DNA from: Actinomycetota bacterium
GTDB taxonomy: Bacteria; Actinomycetota; Acidimicrobiia; Acidimicrobiales; Aldehydirespiratoraceae
Assembly (NCBI GenBank): GCA_012271125.1
Contig: JAAXHB010000098.1
Location: 1 to 6,133 of the forward strand
Direction of reading: 5' to 3'
DNA: 6,133 nucleotides
Shown: positions 1 to 5,222 of the stretch, one piece after another
Numbering within the stretch: position 1 is the stretch's first letter
How the letters are laid out: every line of letters begins with the position of its first letter
The notes under the pieces: model-generated
What the model saw: only the letters and a program-made list of their open reading frames with translations
The model's database searches: none
What the model was told of the DNA's origin: nothing
Program-made: the position numbers and the translations under genes

Positions 1-828
1 ACCGGCTTCCTCGACCGCACCGGCGACGAAATCCACACCGACATGGAAGCCGGCCCCGTCATCCCCAAATCCGAAATGCAATCCTCCAAATGGTTCCTCG
101 CATACGAAAACTCCAATGTCGACTCAGGCCTCGCCGCCGGACTCCCCGGCCGTGCCCAAATCGGCAAAGGCATGTGGTCCATGCCCGCCGAAATGGTCGC
201 CATGGTCCGCACCAAAATCCAACACCCCCTCGCCGGCGCTAGCTGCGCCTGGGTGCCCTCCCCCACCGCCGCCACACTGCACGCCATGCACTACTTCACC
301 GTCGACGTCAAAGCCCGCCAACGTGACCTCGCTGACCGCCCCGCACCTCCCATCGAAGACCTCATCACCTTGCCCATCCTCGCCCCAGGCCGTGAACTCC
401 CCGAAGGAGTCATCGAACGAGAACTCGAAACCAACTGCCAAAGCATCCTCGGCTACGTCGTGCGCTGGGTCGGCCAAGGCGTCGGCTGCTCGACCGTGCC
501 CAACATCGCCCACATCGGCCTCATGGAGGACCTCGCCACGCTGCGCATCTCCAGCCAACACATCGCCAACTGGCTCCACCACGGCATCGTCACGCCCACC
601 CAAGTCCACGCCACGCTGCGCCGCATGGCCAACCTCGTAGACCAGCAAAACATCGAAGACCCGACCTATGAACCAATGTCGCTCAACTACGACGCCAGCA
701 TCCCGTTCCAAGCCGCCACGAAACTCATCTTCGAAGGCCGCCACGAACCCAACGGCTACACCGAACGCATCTTGCGCTCCCATCGGCGACAACAAAAGCG
801 CGTCCACGCCGCCACCCACGAGGATTAA
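1..828 (+). CDS. glcB: Malate synthase G, C-terminal part (5' end outside window)
   Basis: This is the last 275 codons of malate synthase G, which condenses glyoxylate with acetyl-CoA to give malate and CoA in the cytoplasm (glyoxylate bypass and glyoxylate assimilation). The reading frame is open from base 1 and ends at TAA 826-828. Family members are about 720-740 residues, so roughly 450 residues lie upstream. Seen in the sequence, numbering from base 1: TGFLDRTGDEIH at the start, the AQIGKGMW block, PSPTAATLHAMHY (86-98), GYVVRWVGQGVGCS with Cys163, and MEDLATLRISSQ with Asp177. By alignment from memory, Cys163 and Asp177 correspond to E. coli GlcB Cys617 and the catalytic base Asp631; both pairs are 14 residues apart. 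The C-terminal PNGYTE motif is also present. One oddity is Leu178 directly after the catalytic Asp, where E. coli has Arg. Codons are strongly C-ending. Identification is secure; the N-terminal Mg- and glyoxylate-binding residues cannot be checked here. Confidence 0.97.
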   Translation, partial: TGFLDRTGDEIHTDMEAGPVIPKSEMQSSKWFLAYENSNVDSGLAAGLPGRAQIGKGMWSMPAEMVAMVRTKIQHPLAGASCAWVPSPTAATLHAMHYFTVDVKARQRDLADRPAPPIEDLITLPILAPGRELPEGVIERELETNCQSILGYVVRWVGQGVGCSTVPNIAHIGLMEDLATLRISSQHIANWLHHGIVTPTQVHATLRRMANLVDQQNIEDPTYEPMSLNYDASIPFQAATKLIFEGRHEPNGYTERILRSHRRQQKRVHAATHED

Positions 829-830
829 GT

Positions 831-892
831 GTTGTGCTTTTGATGACGACAACATCTGCATCGGGTTGTGTTGATATTGATGACGACAACAT
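831..892. repeat. Two-copy imperfect tandem repeat in the glcB-oxidase gap
   Basis: The 16-mer TTGATGACGACAACAT occurs exactly at 840-855 and again at 877-892, 37 bp apart. Each copy is preceded by a GTTGTG hexamer (831-836 and 865-870), so the unit is an imperfect tandem of about 35-37 bp. A degenerate third copy (GACCGACAACGACAT, about 912-926) and a fourth half-copy (GATGACGAT, 947-955) follow, so most of the 130-bp gap is made of this motif. Within each unit GTTGT can pair weakly with ACAAC. The role is unknown: it could be a regulator-binding array for the downstream oxidase gene or a decaying repeat. No convincing Rho-independent terminator for glcB is present. Confidence 0.7.
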
Positions 893-901
893 GAGCAGCG
901 G

Positions 902-926
902 ATGTCGATATGACCGACAACGACAT
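902..926. repeat. Inverted repeat upstream of the oxidase gene
   Basis: ATGTCG (902-907) and CGACAT (921-926) are perfect inverted copies separated by 13 bp. The element lies 33 bp upstream of the oxidase start codon. It could be an operator half-site pair or a weak hairpin in the leader. The arms are short, so chance cannot be excluded, especially in a stretch rich in GACGAC-type sequence. Confidence 0.35.
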
Positions 927-947
927 GTGCGACGAGTTTTGCCAATG

Positions 948-960
948 ATGACGATGTCAT
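948..960 (+). promoter_or_regulatory. Small hairpin overlapping the oxidase start codon
   Basis: ATGAC-GAT-GTCAT is a perfect 5-bp stem with a 3-base loop. Its 3' arm takes in the first two bases of the ATG at 959. No Shine-Dalgarno sequence is visible in the 20 bases before this ATG, and no TANNNT hexamer sits at leaderless spacing, so how the gene is initiated is unclear. The hairpin could modulate initiation, but a stem this short may be coincidental. Confidence 0.3.
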
Positions 961-2179
961 GAGCGCCGACGTGACCGAAGCTGATGTAGTTGTTATCGGT
1001 GCCGGAGTCAACGGTGCCAGCATCGGCTACCAACTAGCCAAACACTCCGAGGGTCGCATCGTCATCATCGACGCCCGAGCCCCCGTCGGCGGCATCTCCG
1101 GGCGAACCTTTGGCCAAGTCCGCCAGCACTACTCCAATGAGCTAATGGTGCGCATGGCAATGCGTGGCTTTGACGTCATCTGCAACTGGGCAACCGAAGT
1201 CGGCTTCGGCGACCCTGGCTATGAACGCCTCGGCTACCTGCTGCTTGTCTCACAAGACCAGATCGACGGCCTGCTCCGCAACATTGAAATCGGTGCCACC
1301 ACCGGCGTTGACACTAGCTTCGTCACCCCTCACGAAATCGCCCAAATTGAACCGATGCTTCACACTAAAGACATCGCCGGCGGCGCGTATGAACCCAACG
1401 GCGGCTACATCGACGTGTCCAAAATGGTCAACAGCTGGCTCGCTGCCGCCGCAGACGAAGGAGCGTCAATAATCGCCCCCGCCGAAGTCGCCGAAATAAC
1501 CATCAACTCAACCCGAGCCGTCACCGGTGTCAAGTTCGCCGACGGCACCGAAATCCGCTCGCCGATAATCGTCGCCGCTACCGGTGCCTGGGCAACCGAC
1601 CTGCTTGACCCACTTGAAATCGAAGTCCCGGTTCAACGCCGGCGCCTTGACATGGCGTGGCAAACAACCGAATGCGGCTCACCACAACTTCAAACCTGCG
1701 TCACCGACGCCAACTCCAACCTGGTCATCCGCCCAGGCCGAGGTCGACAAGTTCTGATCGTCGCCTACCCACCGGAAATGCCCGAAATCATCGACCCGCT
1801 CGCCGATGCTTCCAAAGAAGACCATGCCGCTCACGCCAAACGTATTGCCGCCGCCGTCAAACAACGCCTCCCCGAAATGCGCCTAATCACCGAACCCACT
1901 GCCCTGGTTAGCGGTGCCTATGACGTCACCCCCGACTATCACCCCATCCTCGGCTGGGCGTCAGAAATCTCAGACATCGACGGCTTATACCTCGCCGTGG
2001 GTTTCTCAGGACACGGTCTCAAGCTCTCCCCCGCGGTGGGGGAAATCGCAGCCGCAGCCGTCCTAAATCAAAAAGACCTGAGCGGCCAGCCGGTTATAGA
2101 CGCCCATCAGCTCCGCCCCAGCCGTTTCGCCGATGACGAGCTCATGAACTTGACCTACGGCCCTTCTGCCCGCGCCTAA
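959..2179 (+). CDS. FAD-dependent amine/amino-acid oxidoreductase (DAO family)
   Basis: A complete 406-residue flavoprotein of the DAO superfamily (sarcosine, glycine and D-amino-acid oxidases, dimethylglycine dehydrogenase-like). It should oxidise a C-N bond of an amino acid or N-methyl amino acid using FAD. No signal peptide or membrane segment is seen, so it is probably cytoplasmic. Seen: dinucleotide-binding GAGVNG at 14-19, acidic Asp38 at the end of the second strand for ribose, SGRTFGQVRQHYS at 47-59, TGAWA in the middle, TPDYHPILG at 324-332 and GFSGHGLKLSPAVGE from 348. By alignment from memory with monomeric sarcosine oxidase, Arg55 and Lys355 match the residues that hold the substrate carboxylate, while the flavin-linking Cys315 is replaced by Gly319, so FAD is probably non-covalent. 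ATG 959 is preferred because it leaves a normal short lead-in to the Rossmann strand; GTG 971 is an alternative. It lies 130 bp after glcB on the same strand. The exact substrate is not determinable. Confidence 0.9.
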   Translation: MSADVTEADVVVIGAGVNGASIGYQLAKHSEGRIVIIDARAPVGGISGRTFGQVRQHYSNELMVRMAMRGFDVICNWATEVGFGDPGYERLGYLLLVSQDQIDGLLRNIEIGATTGVDTSFVTPHEIAQIEPMLHTKDIAGGAYEPNGGYIDVSKMVNSWLAAAADEGASIIAPAEVAEITINSTRAVTGVKFADGTEIRSPIIVAATGAWATDLLDPLEIEVPVQRRRLDMAWQTTECGSPQLQTCVTDANSNLVIRPGRGRQVLIVAYPPEMPEIIDPLADASKEDHAAHAKRIAAAVKQRLPEMRLITEPTALVSGAYDVTPDYHPILGWASEISDIDGLYLAVGFSGHGLKLSPAVGEIAAAAVLNQKDLSGQPVIDAHQLRPSRFADDELMNLTYGPSARA

Positions 2180-4275
2180 CTGTCGAAGAACCCACCCCAA
2201 CAGGAGCGCACGCCGTTAACAGTAAGAGCGCAGGTGGACTTGCCAGTGCTCGACAACGACTCAAACGCGCCGGCGGGCACCGTGCCGTCGGTGGCGCCCC
2301 AGCAGTGAACGGTGTCGTTCATACGAATGCCACAAGTCATCGCATCACCTGCACTCAAAGCCTTGAACTGACCCGAAGGTTCAGTCGTGGCACCCCCAGC
2401 GCTGTGACCCCAACAATCCAACATGTTGTCGGACTTGATACCGCACGCATGCCTATGACCAACTGCCACGTTTTTAAAGTCACCTGCCGGAAATGCGAGC
2501 AGCCCACTCCGATTATTGCCCCAGCAATCAAGATTTTTATTTCCTTTGATTCCACACACAACCTCAGATCCAACACTGATTCCGCTTGAATGACTTGAAG
2601 ATTCAAAACCAACAATGAAGTTGGAAGAGGCACCCCAACATTTCGGTGGACCGCTTGACAGAGCGCCACAGCTATAGTCACCGCCCAAGTCAATCGAGTT
2701 AAGGCTTTCGGTTGGATCGTTGGCTTGACCATCGTCATTTTCACCCCAACATGTAACGCTGTTATTGGCTCTGCGCGCGCAAGCATGATCTTTCCCCGCG
2801 CTGATCTCTTCAAAGTCGCTGCCTGAAGGTATGTCATCAATGATCCCGTTGTCATTGTTGCCTTGACATTCAATAGTGCCGGCACTGTCAACCTTGTCGC
2901 TAAACCCGCACCAGAAATCACTCCCGACCGTGATCTTTTGGTATGTCTTTTGAACATTGATATTGACAGTCACAGTTGCCGGACTGCTTGAGTCATTGGT
3001 TTCGTATTGGAACGTCACCTGAGCGGGGACATCATCAATGTCAGCAATGCTGTAGGCGAAGGAGTCGTTGACGGAGTCGTACGCGCTTAACGTGCCCACA
3101 TCGGGTGGATCGGTGACGATGACATTTTCACAACCAGCACCGCAAAAAGCACCTTGAAGAACGTCGTCTAAGTCAATGCTGAAGGACTGATTATCTAAAT
3201 GATCTATGTCGTAGGTTTTACTGACGAGAGCGTCACCGGTGTAAGGGATTTCGTTGATGACGATTGTGACGATGGCATTCCATGGTGAGGTGTCGGTTTC
3301 ATAACCAATCGACACAGCCCAACTAGGCGAAACTTCACCTTGGGCAACCGAAAACACCAGCATGTTGGCGTCCCAGCGGGTGACACCAAAATCAACTACC
3401 CGCACCACACCATCAACTTCACGATGCACCTTCGGTACGTATTTGATACTCACATTGCTACAAGTTGTAACGCATTCATCGTTAGCCAACACATCCATCA
3501 CCACTTCAAAAGCTTCCAAGCCCACACGATTTACGCGATACCAATCATGAACCAACATATCCCTAGCCACTTGAACCGGCATTAGAACAGGATCCTCCTG
3601 AGGAATCGGGTCTGCCTGCGGAACCGGCACCTGCGCTGCTGCCAATGTCGTAGTCGTTACTTCTCGCTGGTCAGTTCGAGCATCAACAGTGCTACGAGTT
3701 GTCTGACCCCGACCAAGCATCACCCTCAACTGCGACCGCGTAACCGTTGCCGTATCGCAATAGTTTGACCCGTCGCCACAACCAACAGTTATCCCCGCAG
3801 CAGTGATAGCTGCTATCTCAGAAACGAAACGATGATCGCTGCCGATGTCGTCAAAATTGAACGATGACAATGCTGGCGGTAAATCAAACGCCCGCACCAA
3901 AAAAGTTGCCATCTGTCCACGAGACACCGTGTCATCAGGACAGAACCTTGTCCCATCCCCACAACCCTGAGTTATCCCAAGCTCCGCAGCCCGTTCTATA
4001 TAGGCGACATACCGATGATCATCACCCACGTCACTAAACCGACGCACCGAACCCAACGCCGGCACTGTGCCGTTATCTACAACCTGAACAATCCAGACCG
4101 CCGCCAACCATCGCGGCACAGCATCTTCACATTCCCCACCTTCACACTCGACAAGATCGTCGAGGGAGAAATTAGCTAATTGCCCCCCCCCGCGAGCCTC
4201 CTCAGCACCCGCGGGCGCGACAACCCCACCCGCCAACACTGCGACCAAAACCACAGGTTTCAACATTGCGAACAT
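2176..4275 (-). CDS. Secreted modular surface protein: SLH-like, Ig-like and RCC1-like repeats
   Basis: A 699-residue exported protein, probably cell-wall or surface associated; its ligand is unknown. Order: signal peptide 1-24; polyglycine 29-31; a partial SLH-like module with PRWLAAVWIVQVV about 36-71; SLH-like module 80-133 and SLH-like module 139-190, each with GITxGCGDG and a second Cys; Thr/Pro-rich linker 192-230; two Ig-like domains 252-342 and 362-442; seven short RCC1-type repeats 448-694; end GGFFDS. All 24 mature cysteines form 12 near pairs, consistent with disulfides made outside the cytoplasm. ATG 4275 is chosen because it directly begins a basic/hydrophobic leader and lies 4 bases after the psuG stop, suggesting translational coupling; ATG 4266 is a second option. 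An in-frame ATG at 4383 would bury the leader behind 36 Pro-rich residues overlapping psuG. G+C is visibly lower than in the neighbouring metabolic genes, notably in the repeat half. Function beyond surface display or binding is not inferred. Confidence 0.88.
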   Translation of the reverse strand: MFAMLKPVVLVAVLAGGVVAPAGAEEARGGGQLANFSLDDLVECEGGECEDAVPRWLAAVWIVQVVDNGTVPALGSVRRFSDVGDDHRYVAYIERAAELGITQGCGDGTRFCPDDTVSRGQMATFLVRAFDLPPALSSFNFDDIGSDHRFVSEIAAITAAGITVGCGDGSNYCDTATVTRSQLRVMLGRGQTTRSTVDARTDQREVTTTTLAAAQVPVPQADPIPQEDPVLMPVQVARDMLVHDWYRVNRVGLEAFEVVMDVLANDECVTTCSNVSIKYVPKVHREVDGVVRVVDFGVTRWDANMLVFSVAQGEVSPSWAVSIGYETDTSPWNAIVTIVINEIPYTGDALVSKTYDIDHLDNQSFSIDLDDVLQGAFCGAGCENVIVTDPPDVGTLSAYDSVNDSFAYSIADIDDVPAQVTFQYETNDSSSPATVTVNINVQKTYQKITVGSDFWCGFSDKVDSAGTIECQGNNDNGIIDDIPSGSDFEEISAGKDHACARRANNSVTCWGENDDGQANDPTESLNSIDLGGDYSCGALSSGPPKCWGASSNFIVGFESSSHSSGISVGSEVVCGIKGNKNLDCWGNNRSGLLAFPAGDFKNVAVGHRHACGIKSDNMLDCWGHSAGGATTEPSGQFKALSAGDAMTCGIRMNDTVHCWGATDGTVPAGAFESLSSTGKSTCALTVNGVRSCWGGFFDS
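2194..2934 (-). repeat. Seven RCC1-type repeats, probable beta-propeller
   Basis: Seven consecutive units follow the pattern [IVL]-x-x-G-x(3-4)-C-x9-C-W-G with a period of about 37 residues. The cysteine pairs are at 456/470, 499/509, 536/546, 574/584, 611/621, 648/658 and 682/692. On the + strand each CWG appears as a recurring CCCCA[AG]CA. The first unit is divergent: 13 residues between its cysteines and CQG in place of CWG. Seven units match the blade number of RCC1 and BLIP-II propellers, so the C-terminal half probably forms one closed propeller that presents a binding surface. Repeats of this length are shorter than eukaryotic RCC1 units. Confidence 0.85.
2950..3522 (-). repeat. Tandem duplicated Ig-like domains
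   Basis: Residues 252-342 and 362-442 are diverged copies of one beta-rich domain. Both have a DVL strand followed by a C-x3-C pair (268/272 and 378/382) and then an N-V strand; both end with a YET motif (325 and 424) followed by S-x-x-x-A-x-VT-x-x-IN. The DVLAND sequence in the first copy resembles the bacterial Ig/cadherin-like adhesin repeats (Big_9/VCBS type). Such domains usually act as spacers or adhesive modules. Assignment to a named family is tentative. Confidence 0.65.
3706..4038 (-). other. Two SLH-like modules
   Basis: Residues 80-133 and 139-190 share the pattern F-x-D-[VI]-G-x-D-H-R-[YF]-V near the start, then A-x-x-GIT-x-GCGDG and a second Cys after seven residues, then TV[ST]R-x-Q near the end. 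This is the S-layer-homology pattern, in the cysteine-bearing form common in actinobacterial secreted proteins. SLH modules usually bind cell-wall polymers. A third, partial copy probably lies just N-terminal at about residues 36-71. Two to three modules would fit wall anchoring; the cell-wall ligand here is inferred, not shown. Confidence 0.8.
4170..4181. repeat. 12-bp perfect palindrome beside the homopolymer
   Basis: AATTAGCTAATT is a perfect 12-bp palindrome one base away from the nine-base G/C run, within the codons for Gln-Leu-Ala-Asn. It supplies both out-of-frame stop codons (TAG and TAA) that follow the run. It could be a protein-binding site near the start of the gene or may simply reflect the codons used. 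Confidence 0.6.
4183..4191. repeat. Nine-base C/G homopolymer in the surface-protein gene
   Basis: Nine consecutive C on the + strand read as GGG GGG GGG (Gly29-31) in the coding strand, five residues after the predicted signal cleavage site. Losing one base puts TAG, and gaining one puts TAA, in frame within five codons, so any single-base slip abolishes the protein. This layout matches contingency loci that switch by slipped-strand mispairing, but a single sequence cannot show variation; it is also a place where sequencing length errors occur. Confidence 0.85.
4204..4275 (-). other. Sec signal peptide of the surface protein
   Basis: Residues 1-24 have one Lys (position 6), then a hydrophobic core (VVLVAVLAGGVV) and a small-residue cleavage site PAGA before EE. 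Predicted cleavage is after Ala24. There is no lipobox cysteine, so this is a type I signal and not a lipoprotein. It also supports the choice of the 4275 start over the upstream ATG. Confidence 0.85.
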
Positions 4276-4279
4276 ACTG

Positions 4280-5200
4280 CTAACAATACCCCGATCCGTC
4301 TCCCAATGCCAAGGCGATTTGGGTGGCAATGGTGGCGTTGGATTCGGCGAGAGCGAGGTTGGCTTGCACTGTGCGCCCATCACTGGACTTAGCCAAGGCG
4401 TCTAGGACCTGGGGTGTGACGTCGGGGCCGGTGTCGTCACCAACTTTTCTAAGCGCGTCATCAATGGCAATTTGAACCCATTCAGGGTCTAGCTCAGCGT
4501 CGGCGGGTATTGGGTTGGTGACAAGCATGCCGGTGCCTATGCCGAGATGCGAGTTGGCACGGAAGGCGGTGGCGGCTTGGGTGGCGTCGTCATACCTCCA
4601 CGGCACCGCCGCACCGCCGTCGCGCAAATAGAACGCCGGAAAGCGGTCACTTTGCCAGCCGGCAACAGGCACGCCAAGCGTCTCCAGCGCTTCCAACGTC
4701 AATGACACATCTAGGAATGCTTTGACTCCTGACGACACCACCAGCACTCGATGCCTCGAGATCGCCTCCAGGTCATGGCTGATGTCGCCGGTCAAGCCTG
4801 CGCCAACATGAACCCCGCCGATTCCGCCGGTGGCAAAGACTTCAATTCCAACTGCTGCTGCAGTCGCGATGGATGCTGAAACCGTCGTCGCGCCAACAGC
4901 TAATCCAGTCCCAACTGCCGGACCAAGGTCACGAGCGCTCAGCTTCACCGACGCTGCCATCAACTGCTCCAGTTCGGCGTCACCAGCACCCACAACAACG
5001 CTGCCGTCTATCACACCGATTACGGCCGGCACTGCGCCACCTTCACGCACCGCAGCATTGACCCGCTGGTAGCACTCTTCGTTGGCAGGCGAAGGCAGGC
5101 CCAAACCAGAAAAAATCACCGACTCCAGTGCCACTACCGGCTGCCCACTGCTCAAGGCATCGGCCACCTCGTCGCTTATCCGCAATATGTCCTGGGTCAC
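4280..5200 (-). CDS. psuG: Pseudouridine-5'-phosphate glycosidase
   Basis: A complete 306-residue PsuG/IndA-family enzyme, which reversibly splits pseudouridine 5'-phosphate into uracil and ribose 5-phosphate in pseudouridine catabolism in the cytoplasm. E. coli PsuG is about 312 residues, so length is normal. Motifs: VALES at 23-27, KLSARDL at 86-92, TGGIGGVH at 124-131, GDISHDL at 138-144, SSGVKAFLD at 156-164, TNPIP at 228-232, and QANLALA near 279-285. By alignment from memory with E. coli PsuG, the catalytic and metal-site residues Glu31, Lys93, Asp149, Lys166 and Asn289 match Glu26, Lys86, Asp143, Lys160 and Asn281, so the enzyme should be active. The start is GTG at 5200; an in-frame TGA lies five codons upstream and no alternative start is evident. 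There is no Shine-Dalgarno sequence, but a TACGAT hexamer fits a leaderless transcript. No PfkB-type pseudouridine kinase (psuK) is adjacent; the gene instead runs into the surface-protein gene 4 bases on. Confidence 0.95.
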   Translation of the reverse strand: MTQDILRISDEVADALSSGQPVVALESVIFSGLGLPSPANEECYQRVNAAVREGGAVPAVIGVIDGSVVVGAGDAELEQLMAASVKLSARDLGPAVGTGLAVGATTVSASIATAAAVGIEVFATGGIGGVHVGAGLTGDISHDLEAISRHRVLVVSSGVKAFLDVSLTLEALETLGVPVAGWQSDRFPAFYLRDGGAAVPWRYDDATQAATAFRANSHLGIGTGMLVTNPIPADAELDPEWVQIAIDDALRKVGDDTGPDVTPQVLDALAKSSDGRTVQANLALAESNATIATQIALALGDGSGYC

Positions 5201-5206
5201 AAGGCA

Positions 5207-5212
5207 ATCGTA
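5207..5212 (-). promoter_or_regulatory. Candidate -10 box for leaderless psuG transcript
   Basis: On the - strand TACGAT fits the actinobacterial TANNNT -10 consensus and lies exactly 6 bases before the GTG start at 5200, the spacing expected when transcription begins at the start codon itself. psuG has no Shine-Dalgarno sequence, which agrees. No good -35 match is found at 16-18 bp, so support rests on the -10 and its spacing. A promoter here would also drive the surface-protein gene. Confidence 0.4.
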
Positions 5213-5215
5213 GGA
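5212..5215 (+). promoter_or_regulatory. Shine-Dalgarno site of the acyl-CoA synthetase gene
   Basis: AGGA lies 7 bases before ATG 5223, good spacing for a ribosome binding site. It favours 5223 over the in-frame ATG at 5250, which has no comparable site. Its first base overlaps the candidate psuG -10 box on the other strand, so the signals of the two divergent genes are packed together. Confidence 0.65.
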
Positions 5216-5222
5216 TCAACCT

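Noticed and set aside
116..640. 174-codon + strand frame inside glcB
   Set aside because: The product is almost only Ser, Pro, Thr and Ala, the usual off-frame reading of a high-GC gene; the glcB frame is strongly conserved there.
829..860. Rho-independent terminator after glcB
   Set aside because: The only pairing is a 5-bp GTTGT/ACAAC stem with a 13-base loop and no following T run.
831..892. CRISPR-like array
   Set aside because: There are only two exact copies of a 16-mer, the spacing sequence is itself partly repeated, and no cas genes are in view.
124..1023. 300-codon open frame on the - strand opposite glcB
   Set aside because: It is a shadow of the C-ending codons of glcB. The translation is low-complexity (Gly, Asp, Val, Ala rich) with no recognisable motif, and it crosses the intergenic repeat into the oxidase gene.
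3340..3585. 81-codon + strand frame within the Ig-like region
   Set aside because: It is antisense to the surface protein, His/Thr/Ile rich, with no ribosome binding site or recognisable motif.
3590..3602. TCCTC-CT-GAGGA inverted repeat in the surface-protein gene
   Set aside because: A 5-bp stem inside coding sequence in the Thr/Pro linker; it does not extend and is expected by chance.
4276..4383. N-terminal extension of the surface protein to an ATG at 4383
   Set aside because: It would overlap the 3' end of psuG by about 100 bp and place a Pro-rich stretch before a clear signal peptide. The psuG C-terminus is conserved in the other frame, so ATG 4275 is preferred.
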